Assembly (NCBI RefSeq): GCF_001742225.1
Contig: NZ_CP017077.1
Location: 1-64,000, forward strand
Length of the DNA: 64,000 bases
Origin: Novosphingobium resinovorum
Lineage (GTDB): Bacteria; Pseudomonadota; Alphaproteobacteria; Sphingomonadales; Sphingomonadaceae
Reading direction: 5' to 3'
Below, in pieces: positions 1 to 7,997 of this stretch; positions within the stretch are counted from its first letter, which is position 1; each line of letters starts with the position of its first letter. The notes beneath the pieces are model-generated. The model saw only the letters and a list, made by a program, of their open reading frames with translations, did not search any database and was not told the DNA's origin. The translations under genes and the position numbers were made by a program.

Positions 1-45
1 GACACGCGAACCTCCCTATCATCGCGCCGGTGACGGGAGAGGCTG

Positions 46-243
46 ATGGCAGGCAGGATCGGGCAATGGACAGCGCGTCTAACCGGCTTCTCGACGCCGC
101 TTTTCGGGGCGTCGTGGCAAGCGCCCACGGCCGAGCGCGACGTTGCAGCGCAACTGCTTGCGCGGCTCGAAGATCGCCGTGTGCTGTACAGCCCGAGCGA
201 GGCGGAAGTGCCGCATCACTGCGTGCAGTCGGTAATCGACGAA
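46..243 (+). pseudogene. Truncated N-terminal fragment of a small conserved protein (possibly DUF6650 family)
   Basis: An ATG at 46 follows a good ribosome site (GGGAGAGG, 6 bases upstream). It opens a frame with a conserved-looking start: TGFSTPLFGASW, then a LARLEDRRVLYSP stretch and HHCVQSVID. From memory this resembles small (about 100 aa) proteins of unknown function with ITGISTP...FLEDRRVLYNP signatures, which I believe are called DUF6650. After VID, at about base 240, the frame continues only as antisense of the neighbouring reductase gene, so the usual C-terminal half appears lost. The break coincides with the end of the leftward catabolic operon. The family assignment is uncertain. 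Confidence 0.42.
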
Positions 244-247
244 TCCT

Positions 248-1529
248 TCAGTCCGCAAAAAGGTCCTTCAACTGCCCGCCCGCGTCGGCAAGGCGCCCCA
301 CATCGGGCGTCGCGCCCGCTTCGACCAGCTTGCGGCCCTGCACGTAGTCCTTGACCATGTTCACGCAGTCCAGCGCCACGACCTTGCCCTGCTTGAGGTA
401 GACCACCGAGAAGCTGCGCCCCCTCGACGTCGCCGCGCGTCACCGTCTGGTCGAAGCCCATGTTGATCCCGGCCGTCTGCAGCTTGAGATCATACTGGTT
501 CGACCAGAACCACGGGAACGCCTTGTAGGGCTTCTCGTCCCCGCAGATCGCCTTGGCCACACACGTCGCCATGTCGTTGGCGTTCTGCACCGATTCCACG
601 CGCATCACCGTGCCGCCCGCATAGTCGCAGGCGAAGGCCGCGCAGTCGCCGATCGCGTAGATGTCCGGCAGCGAGGTGCGGCAGAACTCGTCCACGTCCA
701 CGCCGTTGGCGCCCGAGGCGCCCGCCAGGATCAGCGGGCCCACGGCAGGGACGATGCCGATGCCGACGATCACCGCCTCGGCGGGGATCACCTCACCATC
801 GACCAGCTTCACGCCCGTTACCCGGTGGCCGTCGCCTTCGAGGCATTCCACCGCAACGCCGGTGCGCAGATCGACGCCGTGATCGCGGTGTTCCTTCTGA
901 TAGAATTCGGACAGCTCCTCGCCCGCGACGCGCGCCAGCACGCGCGGCAGGGCTTCGAGCAGGACCACGCTCAGCCCCATCTTCGACAGCACCGCCGCCG
1001 CCTCGAGCCCGATGTAACCGCCGCCGATAACGACGATGTTCTTCGTGCCCGCATCGACCTCGGCCATCAGCGTGTCGCAGTCCTCGCGGGTGCGCACCGC
1101 GTGGACGCCCGCAAGCTCGGCGCCGCCACACGACAGGCGCCGCGGATCGCCGCCGGTCGCCCAGACCAGCTTGCCGTAGCCGAAGGTCGTGCCGTTCGAG
1201 AGCGTCAGTTCCTTCGCCTCGGCGTCCACCTTGGTGACTTCGGTGGAGAGCCTGAAGATCACTTCCTTCTCGGCCCAGAACGTCGGCGGGCGAATGTATA
1301 GCCGGTCGAAGGTCTTCTCGCGCGCGAAGTACTCCTTCGAGAGCGGCGGACGCTCGTAAGGATGCTCCGGCTCGCGGCCGATGACGGTGATGGTTCCGGT
1401 GAACCCGTTCTGGCGCAGGGCAAGCGCACACTGCGCTCCCCCATGTCCCGCTCCCACAATGACGACGTCGGCTCTGCCCTTACCGTTCGTGTTAAGGCCC
1501 GCCACCGTGTCTTGCAAATTGCTTCCCAC
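248..1529 (-). CDS. FAD/NAD(P)-dependent ferredoxin reductase, frameshifted near the C-terminus
   Basis: Reductase of the rubredoxin/ferredoxin reductase type that passes electrons from NAD(P)H through FAD to a ferredoxin partner of an oxygenase. The FAD site is VGAGHGG near residues 25-31, the NAD site GGGYIG near 169-174, and the second FAD motif YAIGDCA near 291-297. The start is a GTG one base after the stop of the upstream binding-protein gene. The frame is lost at a five-base C run (419-423). Removing one base restores a typical tail ([17 protein letters not shown]...) ending at 248; as written, it runs out of frame to 216. It is last in the Rieske operon and is probably the electron donor for the oxygenase. 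Sequencing error or a true lesion are both possible. Confidence 0.85.
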
Positions 1530-1530
1530 G

Positions 1531-2532
1531 TTATCGCCCGACGATCGAGTTTGTGAAATAGTCAGAGGCCGACCGACGACGTATCACCAGCTTGCGTTCC
1601 AACAGTTCGCCTTCGGCGGAGCAAACAGTCGCCTCGTTGAAACGCCCCAATAACTTCAGATCACCGTAGACATGTGTGGCGAGCAACCCGAAAATACGCA
1701 CGATCTCAGCATGGCTATAACCGCTGGAGGGGACTGCAGCTTCATAGCGCATCGCTGCCCCCTCCGGGTCGCGGGCAATCTGCCGGATCACCTGCAGGGT
1801 CGCACGCACGAACCTGCGCAGGACCTTCGGCTTCGCCGCGATCGTGGTTTCCGACGCCATGATCGCCTGCGCCATCGCCGGATAGATCGCATCCAGTTCC
1901 CGGTAGTCGAGCCTGACGCCCTCGCGTTCGGCCTTCACGCCCCAGTCGACCGTCCCGATGAATCCATCGATGCGGCGCGAACCGAGCGCGGCGATCAGTT
2001 CGGCCGGAGGGCGCGCCTGCGTGCTGATCCGCAGGGAGCTTCCGGGCGAGCCCTCCGCCATCTTCTGCACCGCGTAATACGAGGTGTCCTTCAGCGACGG
2101 CACATCGATGGCCTTGCCCTCGAAGCTACCCGACGTCTCGAAGCTGTCGTGCCGCGTGACAAGCGTGAGGAAAGAATGCCGGCCCAGCAGCGCGATGCCC
2201 TTGACCGGTAGATCCGCCGCGCGCAGCAGGATCGGCGTATCGCCGCTGGCCCCGCCAAGATCGCCCTCGCCGCGCGCCAGAGCCTCGCCGACGTTGAAGC
2301 CGCCCGGAACCATGACGAACCGGACGTCCAGCTTTCCGCGGCGGTAGCGCCCCTCCTGCTCCGCCAGCAGGAACGGGGCGAGCACGATCGCCTCCCTGGG
2401 CGCGGGCAACAGGTACGTGACCTTGTCAGCGGGCCGGGCAAGCGCAGGCTGCCCGAGAATGGCGGCGGCGGCGAAGGCGAGCGTGCAGAGCGCCCGTCGA
2501 CGGCTGCGCCTGCCGAGAGCGAAGCCCATCAT
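1531..2532 (-). CDS. ABC-type substrate-binding protein, NMT1/THI5-like
   Basis: A 333-residue periplasmic binding protein of the NMT1/THI5/SsuA-like fold. The N-terminus is twin-Met with a basic stretch (GRRSRRR), a hydrophobic segment and an ALA-R cleavage site at about residue 34, so export is predicted. The body has the usual family features: KVTYLLPAP first strand, [11 protein letters not shown], and a [16 protein letters not shown] loop. The ATG at 2532 overlaps the upstream SDR stop (ATGA), which indicates translational coupling; the open frame extends further upstream but only as antisense-like low-complexity sequence. No permease or ATPase gene lies nearby, so the transport partners are unknown. 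It probably binds the pathway substrate, which is inference. Confidence 0.8.
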   Translation of the reverse strand: MMGFALGRRSRRRALCTLAFAAAAILGQPALARPADKVTYLLPAPREAIVLAPFLLAEQEGRYRRGKLDVRFVMVPGGFNVGEALARGEGDLGGASGDTPILLRAADLPVKGIALLGRHSFLTLVTRHDSFETSGSFEGKAIDVPSLKDTSYYAVQKMAEGSPGSSLRISTQARPPAELIAALGSRRIDGFIGTVDWGVKAEREGVRLDYRELDAIYPAMAQAIMASETTIAAKPKVLRRFVRATLQVIRQIARDPEGAAMRYEAAVPSSGYSHAEIVRIFGLLATHVYGDLKLLGRFNEATVCSAEGELLERKLVIRRRSASDYFTNSIVGR

Positions 2533-3311
2533 GCGAACCGCGAAACGCCGCCCGCCACTTCCAGCGCGGCGCCCGTGATGAAGCCCGCAGCAGGAGATGC
2601 CAGGAATACGATCGCCGCTGCCGTCTCCTCCGGTTCCCCGAAGCGCTCCAGCGGAATGTGCTTTTCGCGCGCGAGACCGGCGAGCCATTCCTGGTACGTG
2701 ACGCCCGGAGCCGCCCGCTCCCTGTAGCGGCGCTCCCACTGACCGCTGTTGACGGTGCCGATGAGGATGGAGTTCACCCGCACCTTGGGCGCCAGTTCGA
2801 CGCTGAGCGACTTGACCAGGTTCTGCACACCGGCCCGCGCAGCGGAAGTGCAGACCATGTGCGGTTCCGGCTGGCGCGCCAGCAGCGAATTGACGACCAC
2901 GACCGCGCCCGCATCGCTGGCCTGCAGCAACGGCAGGAACGTGCGGGTTGGATGTATCACACTGAAGAACTTGAGTTTCAGTTCCGCGTCCCAGTCCGTG
3001 TCGAGCGTGCTGGCGAACGTGCTCAGGCGCGCCTGCCCGGCATTGTTGACGAGAATATCGACCTTGCCGAAGCGACTGACCGTGTTCTCGGCCAGGCGCT
3101 GCACGGCCTCGGGATCGAGCACGTCGCAGGCTTCGGCATGGAGATTGTCCCCGCCGCCAAGCTTCGCGACGGCGCTGTCCAGGCGCTCCCGATCACGGCC
3201 ACAGATCACCACGCTCGCGCCGTCGTCGAGGAAACGGCGTGCGGTGGCGAGGCCGATGCCGGACGATCCGCCGGTGACGACCGCGACGCGGCCTGCGAGA
3301 CCCAGATCCAT
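2529..3311 (-). CDS. SDR family oxidoreductase with substituted active site
   Basis: A 260-residue short-chain dehydrogenase/reductase. The Rossmann nucleotide site TGGSSGIG is near residues 14-21, and the NNAG motif is present (DILVNNAG). The start ATG has AGAGGAA upstream. Where classical SDRs have YxxxK, this protein reads TSAAR within HMVCTSAARAGVQ, so both the catalytic Tyr and Lys are replaced (Thr and Arg). It may use different chemistry or act without oxidoreduction. It lies 4 bases after the hydrolase gene and overlaps the binding-protein gene by 4 bases, inside the Rieske operon. Confidence 0.88.
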   Translation of the reverse strand: MDLGLAGRVAVVTGGSSGIGLATARRFLDDGASVVICGRDRERLDSAVAKLGGGDNLHAEACDVLDPEAVQRLAENTVSRFGKVDILVNNAGQARLSTFASTLDTDWDAELKLKFFSVIHPTRTFLPLLQASDAGAVVVVNSLLARQPEPHMVCTSAARAGVQNLVKSLSVELAPKVRVNSILIGTVNSGQWERRYRERAAPGVTYQEWLAGLAREKHIPLERFGEPEETAAAIVFLASPAAGFITGAALEVAGGVSRFA

Positions 3312-3315
3312 AGCT

Positions 3316-4170
3316 TCAGTTTCCTCTTGCGCGATCGACGGCGGCCAGGACCGGCCGGATCGCCTCGTTGAATTGCTGCGGGCCTTCGGTCGCAAATGCA
3401 TGACCAAGGCCCGGTATTTCAATGCCTTGCGCGCCCACGAAGGCCTCGGCGATGCGGCGGCAGCCGGCGGGCGGTGTCACCACGTCTTCCCCGCCCCACA
3501 CCACCATACCGGGCAGCGAGACGCCATCCAGCAAGGCCGGGAGGTCGCTGGCGGCGAGCAGGCGCACCGCCTGTTCGTAGCCGTCCGGGTTCACCGATGC
3601 CATCGCGCTGCGCACCAGCGCACGCACTTCGGGCAAGGCCTTGTCGGTGACGAGGCGCATGGCGCGGCGCTCGGCCATGCCTTCGGGGCCAAGCTCGCGA
3701 ATGTCGGAAATCCGCCGCGAAATGGTCTCCGGGAGGTCCGCGCCCGGCGGCACCGCATAGCCGGTCGCCGGGCTGGCAAGCACCAGCGCCGCCACCCGCG
3801 ACGGTGCGATCCGGGCCGCCGCCGTCGCCATGATCGCCCCCAGCGACTGCCCGACAAGGATGCACTGAGCGGCACCCAAGTGGTCCATAAGGCGCCACAA
3901 GGCCCCGCCATAGTCCCCGGCGACGGGAGCAGCGGCCGGCAAGGGCACGCTGCCGCCGTACCCCGGCGCATTCCAGGCGATCACCCGCCGCTCGGCGGCG
4001 AACGCCTCGAACTGCCCCACCCAGCTTCCGGCATTGGAGCCGATGCCGTGCAGCAGGACGAGCGGCGTCCGCGTGCCCTCTCCGGCCTCGCGCCAGCTGA
4101 ACTCGGCACCTTCGCGCAGCGGGGCAATGGCGTCGAGGCGTGCGGAAAGATCAGGCGGCGCGAGGTCCAT
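3316..4170 (-). CDS. Alpha/beta hydrolase, candidate ring-cleavage product hydrolase
   Basis: A 284-residue alpha/beta hydrolase with a complete Ser-Asp-His triad. The oxyanion HG is in LLHGIGSN (residues 39-46), the nucleophile is Ser109 in GQSLGA, the acid is probably Asp229 in GGEDVV, and the base is His257 in GLGHAF. Start ATG 4170 shares a base with the upstream cupin stop (TAATG). In an operon with an extradiol-type dioxygenase, a C-C bond hydrolase acting on the meta-cleavage product is the natural proposal. An esterase or lactonase role is equally compatible with the sequence. Confidence 0.87.
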   Translation of the reverse strand: MDLAPPDLSARLDAIAPLREGAEFSWREAGEGTRTPLVLLHGIGSNAGSWVGQFEAFAAERRVIAWNAPGYGGSVPLPAAAPVAGDYGGALWRLMDHLGAAQCILVGQSLGAIMATAAARIAPSRVAALVLASPATGYAVPPGADLPETISRRISDIRELGPEGMAERRAMRLVTDKALPEVRALVRSAMASVNPDGYEQAVRLLAASDLPALLDGVSLPGMVVWGGEDVVTPPAGCRRIAEAFVGAQGIEIPGLGHAFATEGPQQFNEAIRPVLAAVDRARGN

Positions 4171-4724
4171 TATGCGTCCGCGTTGATCGGCTTGGGACGC
4201 TTCACCTGCGAGAGCGGGTGCTCGGGCGGATACGTCGGCGTCTCGGGAACGTTGGTGCCCAGGCACACGATCATCAGCGCTTCCTCGATGCCCTCGTTGA
4301 CGAGGCCGCGATAGATGCCCGCCGGGACCGAGACGAGATCGCGCTCGCGCACGTAGGTCTCGTAATATTCGTCCTCGGCCTCGAACATCAGCTTCACCTT
4401 GTTGCCCTTCAGGATGAAGAACACTTCCTCGACGTCGTCGTGGAGGTGGAGCGGGCCTTCGCAGCCTGCGGGGAGCACCATCGTCGAGAAGGTGAAGTGC
4501 TCTGCCGCGACGGTGTTGGTGTCGTTGGCAACGCCGGTGGCGCCGGTGCCGACGTAGCGCATCTGGGCGCGCTTGTACTTGGGATCGAAGTCGGCCTGGA
4601 ATTTCAGGGCGTTCCAGTCCAGCTTGCGTGTCTCATAGCGCGCCAGGCGGCTGTCGACCCATTCGGCGAGGGTCTTGCCCTCGGGCACGATCTTGTTGCG
4701 CGCGGGCGCTGCGGTGTCTTCCAT
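4170..4724 (-). CDS. Cupin domain protein with an altered metal site
   Basis: A 184-residue single-cupin protein. Motif 1 is intact: His93, His95 and Glu100 in GPLHLHDDVEEVFF, ending at a Gly. Motif 2 reads VPAGIYRGLVNEG, with Arg139 where the fourth metal ligand His normally stands. Metal binding is therefore probably three-ligand or lost. The start ATG has a strong AGGAGG site. Cupins of this size in aromatic operons can be dioxygenases, isomerases or ligand-binding proteins, and I cannot choose between these. It sits between the extradiol-type dioxygenase and the hydrolase. Confidence 0.82.
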   Translation of the reverse strand: MEDTAAPARNKIVPEGKTLAEWVDSRLARYETRKLDWNALKFQADFDPKYKRAQMRYVGTGATGVANDTNTVAAEHFTFSTMVLPAGCEGPLHLHDDVEEVFFILKGNKVKLMFEAEDEYYETYVRERDLVSVPAGIYRGLVNEGIEEALMIVCLGTNVPETPTYPPEHPLSQVKRPKPINADA

Positions 4725-4749
4725 CACTGTTCCTCCTGAGATTTCGAGA

Positions 4750-5685
4750 TCAGGCGCCGCGTGCCTGGCGCCGTGTATTGCCGTCAATGCCGCCCGCGAT
4801 GGCCCATTCGGCGAACAGTTCGGGCCTCCGCTCGAACTCGCTGGGCACCCAGTCGGCGGTGCAGTAGTCGTCGTCGGCGTAGAACTCCCACGAGCCGCCC
4901 ATCGGGCTGCGGAAGTACCAGAAATAGGCCGACGAGATCGGATGGCGGCCCGGACCGATATCGGTGGTCCAGGCCTTCGCGCTCATCGACAGGCCGCTGC
5001 CGAAGACCTCGTGGATGTTGCCCACGGTGAAGGCCACGTGGTTGACGCCGGGCTTGCCGGGACGACGCAGCACGAAGGCATCGTGGTGCGGCCCGGGCGT
5101 GCGGCAGCGCAGGAACGCGGCGTGGCCGGGGTAGCTGTCGCTGACCACGAAGCCGAGGCGCCTGGTGAAGAAATCCAGCGTCGCGTCAAGGTCATCGATG
5201 AACAACACGACATGGCCGATGCCGATCGGCGCGGGCCTGGTGTAGACCGTCGAGCGGCTGTCCACGCGATTGGCGCGGCCGGGGCCGTTGACCAACTGCA
5301 CATCCGCTACCGCTTCGCCGCGCTGGCGCACACGGAAGCGGTGGGTGAAGCCGGTGGGATCCTTGATGCTGAGCAGGCCATCGGCGTCCGGCGCGGCATC
5401 GCTGCCAAGACGCAGCGCCAGCGCGGCAAGTGCAGCCTCGTCGGTCACGCCCCAGGTGACGGCGCGCAAGCTGGCGCCCTCTTCCACGCCGGGTGCCAGG
5501 GCCGGATCGTCGCAGTGGCGCACTTCGACTTCGGCGCCGTCACGGGTGACGTAGCGCAGGCAGGCGGAATCGCTGCCCGCGTCGGTCAGGCCCCAATCGC
5601 CGAGGAAACGCGTGGCTTCGGCAAGGTCGGTGGTCGAAAACTGGACCGCTTCGATGCCGGTCAGGCTGCTGTCGTGGAGGGCCAT
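4750..5685 (-). CDS. Two-domain VOC protein, extradiol-type ring-cleavage dioxygenase
   Basis: A 311-residue protein with two vicinal-oxygen-chelate modules, the architecture and length of 2,3-dihydroxybiphenyl/catechol extradiol dioxygenases. The C-terminal module holds the expected iron ligands: His158 (IGHVVLF), His216 (VNHVAF) and Glu267 (WEFYAD). The N-terminal module lacks them, as is normal for the family. It probably cleaves a catechol-type ring next to the hydroxyls. Its start overlaps the end of the IclR gene by about 25 bases. A catechol made by the neighbouring Rieske enzyme is the likely substrate, which is inference. Confidence 0.88.
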   Translation of the reverse strand: MALHDSSLTGIEAVQFSTTDLAEATRFLGDWGLTDAGSDSACLRYVTRDGAEVEVRHCDDPALAPGVEEGASLRAVTWGVTDEAALAALALRLGSDAAPDADGLLSIKDPTGFTHRFRVRQRGEAVADVQLVNGPGRANRVDSRSTVYTRPAPIGIGHVVLFIDDLDATLDFFTRRLGFVVSDSYPGHAAFLRCRTPGPHHDAFVLRRPGKPGVNHVAFTVGNIHEVFGSGLSMSAKAWTTDIGPGRHPISSAYFWYFRSPMGGSWEFYADDDYCTADWVPSEFERRPELFAEWAIAGGIDGNTRRQARGA

Positions 5686-6461
5686 GCCCGTTCTCCATTG
5701 GAATTGACGAACGCTGCAGGCGATCCGCCCATCAGCGCAGAAATGGTATCGGCCGCCTCGATCACCGCGGCGCGCACGCGCACCGCCTCGGCGGCGCTGG
5801 CGCCCGCGCGGGTGGCGTTGATCGCGGCGGCAATGCTGTCACCGCGCTCGCGCACCGGCGCGGCGACGACGGCGAGGCCGGTCTCGTAATAGCCGTCGCT
5901 GGCCAGGCACCCGGCGGCGCGGTCCCGTTCAAGCTGCTCCAGCAAGGCCTGCAGCGAGGAAGGCACCGCATCGCCGCGATCGCCGAAGACATGGGCTTCG
6001 TAAAGCGCCGCAACGTCCGCGCCGGCCAGCCCGGCCAGCAGCACGCGCCCCATCAGGGTCGCGTGGGCGGGCAGCGTGGCGCCGACCGAGACGTTCTCGG
6101 TCACCGCGCCCTCGCCCCGGCAGCGCACGAGGTAGAGGATCGAGGCGCCCTGCCGAACCGCCAGGTTGGTGGTCCAGCCGGTGCTCGCGCTCAGCGCTTC
6201 CAGCACCGGCCGCGCCAGCGCGACGACATCCTGCGAGGCGAGGAATTCGTGCCCCAGCAGCAACACCCCGGCGTCGAGCGCATAGCGCCCGTCGCCGTCG
6301 CGCCGCAGCAGCCCCATGTCGACCATCTCGGCCAGCAGCCGGTGCAGGCTGGAGCGCGGGATGCCGAGCGCCGCGCCGAGATCGGCGGCGCCCAGCCGGG
6401 GCCGCTCGCGCCCGAACTGGCGCAGCACCCTGACCCCGCGTTCCAGGGAGGACTCGGGCAT
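5661..6461 (-). CDS. IclR family transcriptional regulator (first)
   Basis: A 266-residue IclR-type regulator. It has an N-terminal winged helix (AALGIPRSSLHRLLAEMVDMGLL, about residues 28-50) and a C-terminal effector-binding domain with the family pattern SASTGWTTNLAVRQG...GATLPAHATLMGRVLLA. It is encoded inside the operon, between the Rieske and dioxygenase genes, so it is probably made together with its targets. The effector is likely an aromatic acid. It and the second IclR protein (10094-10897) are the best candidates to bind the palindromes at 7842, 7962, 19188 and 20145. Confidence 0.93.
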   Translation of the reverse strand: MPESSLERGVRVLRQFGRERPRLGAADLGAALGIPRSSLHRLLAEMVDMGLLRRDGDGRYALDAGVLLLGHEFLASQDVVALARPVLEALSASTGWTTNLAVRQGASILYLVRCRGEGAVTENVSVGATLPAHATLMGRVLLAGLAGADVAALYEAHVFGDRGDAVPSSLQALLEQLERDRAAGCLASDGYYETGLAVVAAPVRERGDSIAAAINATRAGASAAEAVRVRAAVIEAADTISALMGGSPAAFVNSNGERAWPSTTAA

Positions 6462-6465
6462 GGGC

Positions 6466-7512
6466 TCAGGCCCGCTCGTGCTCGCAGGCAGGCTCGGACG
6501 CGCTCGCGACTTCGGCCGCCGCCAGCTGGTCGAGCATGCGGCGCAGGCGCACGATGCCCCCGTCGTGGGCGTAGAGCGCTTCCTGTTCGCGGGCCTTGTC
6601 GTCCATGCCTTCGAGGATCAGGCGATCCTGCTCCAGCACGTCCCAGTGCAGCGATTCCAGACGCGCACGGTAGAGGAACTTCCACGCATTGCGCGACCAG
6701 CCCTGTACCTTGCGGCAGCGCCAGAAGAACACGCGGCAGCTGGTCTCGTCCACCGGCACGACCATGCCGACGATGCCGAACGAGCCGCCCGGCCCTGCCG
6801 ACTTGCCATAGGGGATCGACAGGCGCAGCCACAGCGCGCCGGTAACGCCCACTTCGGTCCAGTCGAAGTTGACGCCGGTCTGGTTGGTCTTCTCGAAGAC
6901 GAAACCGGACTCGGTGTCGCGCGCGCGCATGGTCGCGGTCTTGTCGCCTTCGGCCATCGAATGGCTCTGGGCGTGCAGGTACGCGCCGTGCATCGGGTCC
7001 ATGACGTTGTCGACGGCATAGCGCCAGTTGCACTTCCAGTGCGCGGTGCACAGGATGTCGGCCCATTCGCCGCCGGAGATTTCCTCAGGCAGTTCGAGCG
7101 GCGCAGGCTCACCCTCGCCGAACCAGACGAAGATCGCGCCTGCGCGTTCCACTGCCGGGAAGGCACGGTTGAGCTGGCGGCCCTTCATCACGCACTTGGC
7201 GAGCGCGGGAATGTCCTCGATCCGACCTTCGCCGTTCACTTCGACGCCGTGGTACCAGCAGGCGACGCGGTCGCCCAGGTTCCAGCCCATCGACAGCCGC
7301 GCGCCGCGATGCGGGCAGCGGTCGTCGATCGCCTTCACGCCGCCGTCGGCGTCGCGCCATAGGACGATGCGCTGCGACAGGCGGGTCAGGCCCAGCGGCG
7401 CCTGTTGGAGCATCCAGCTGGGCGCGACGGGATACCACATCTCGCGCAGGCCTTCGTTAAGGCGCTGGCCTGCGGTGATGGGGCTCGCTGCGATCTTGGC
7501 GGGAGCGTTCAT
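6466..7512 (-). CDS. Rieske non-heme iron oxygenase, alpha subunit
   Basis: A 348-residue aromatic ring hydroxylase or O-demethylase subunit. The Rieske [2Fe-2S] ligands are Cys66-x-His68 (CPHRGA) and Cys85-x2-His88 (CWYHG). The mononuclear iron site is in NVMDPMHGAYLH, with Asp172, His175 and His180. The size is close to VanA/LigX/phthalate-type monocomponent alpha subunits, and no beta subunit follows. Start ATG 7512 overlaps the upstream gene by 4 bases (ATGA); a longer frame exists but is shadow sequence. It probably begins the pathway by hydroxylating or demethylating an aromatic substrate. A reductase is encoded at 248-1529, but no ferredoxin gene is visible. Confidence 0.93.
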   Translation of the reverse strand: MNAPAKIAASPITAGQRLNEGLREMWYPVAPSWMLQQAPLGLTRLSQRIVLWRDADGGVKAIDDRCPHRGARLSMGWNLGDRVACWYHGVEVNGEGRIEDIPALAKCVMKGRQLNRAFPAVERAGAIFVWFGEGEPAPLELPEEISGGEWADILCTAHWKCNWRYAVDNVMDPMHGAYLHAQSHSMAEGDKTATMRARDTESGFVFEKTNQTGVNFDWTEVGVTGALWLRLSIPYGKSAGPGGSFGIVGMVVPVDETSCRVFFWRCRKVQGWSRNAWKFLYRARLESLHWDVLEQDRLILEGMDDKAREQEALYAHDGGIVRLRRMLDQLAAAEVASASEPACEHERA

Positions 7513-7829
7513 GCGGCGATGCCTCCGGAAACGGGCTGGAAGAGCGCCTGGCCGAGACGATCGAGTTCGGCATCGAGCGTCGGCTCGGTCCACGCGGCGC
7601 CGTCAGGCGCGCGGCTGCCGCCGGCATTGAGCGCGGCGACGAGTTCGGGAAACTCGAACGCGCCGGCATCGAACGCGGCGGTCAGGGCCTGCGACAGCGC
7701 CTGCTCGAACGGATCGAGCGGACCGCCGCGCGTCTGGAAGACGAAGTTGTCAACCTGATCGGGCTCTTCGATGAAGCGACCGCCGCCCTTGGCGTCGCCG
7801 GTTTCGGCGAGATAGAGATTGTACCGCAT
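7509..7829 (-). CDS. Small conserved-type protein of unknown function, first gene of the Rieske operon
   Basis: A 106-residue soluble protein (MRYNLYLAETGD...). I do not recognise a fold with confidence. It has no signal peptide, membrane segment or metal motif. It is acidic, with an Ala-rich middle, and ends at the Rieske gene with ATGA overlap. The start at 7829 was chosen because GAGGG lies 5 bases upstream; in-frame ATGs at 7841 and 7859 would add up to 10 residues and would overlap the palindrome at 7842. Its position directly before the oxygenase suggests an accessory role, but that is only context. Confidence 0.72.
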   Translation of the reverse strand: MRYNLYLAETGDAKGGGRFIEEPDQVDNFVFQTRGGPLDPFEQALSQALTAAFDAGAFEFPELVAALNAGGSRAPDGAAWTEPTLDAELDRLGQALFQPVSGGIAA

Positions 7830-7841
7830 CGCGACCCTCAT

Positions 7842-7856
7842 GTTTGATATACGAAC
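7842..7856. promoter_or_regulatory. Palindromic candidate IclR operator, Rieske operon side
   Basis: GTTTGATATACGAAC is an imperfect palindrome (GTTYG-N5-CRAAC). It ends 13 bases upstream of the proposed start of the leftward operon, so a bound protein would block or control entry. A near copy lies at 7962, and related palindromes occur at 19188 and 20145. This arrangement fits IclR-type control. Confidence 0.6.
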
Positions 7857-7961
7857 CATTGTCTACGATATGGGATTGGTGCCGCAACGAAGCCTACCTG
7901 TCAAGCGGGGCTGATTGCGTCCGGTTTCGAGACTCCGATTTCGGGCTTTGCAAGGCGATAT

Positions 7962-7976
7962 GTTTGACATAGGAAT
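7962..7976. promoter_or_regulatory. Second candidate IclR site, MFS/SIR2 side
   Basis: GTTTGACATAGGAAT matches the site at 7842 in the left half (GTTTGAyATA) and departs in the right half. It lies about 22 bases upstream of the MFS start, in the same 170-base divergent control region. With the 7842 site, it places one element in front of each divergent operon. Confidence 0.5.
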
Positions 7977-7997
7977 AATCCGTCTCAATTATGATAC

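Noticed and set aside
2749..4314. A 521-codon open frame on the plus strand
   Set aside because: Antisense to two well-supported genes (SDR and alpha/beta hydrolase). No start signal and low-complexity Arg/Ala product.
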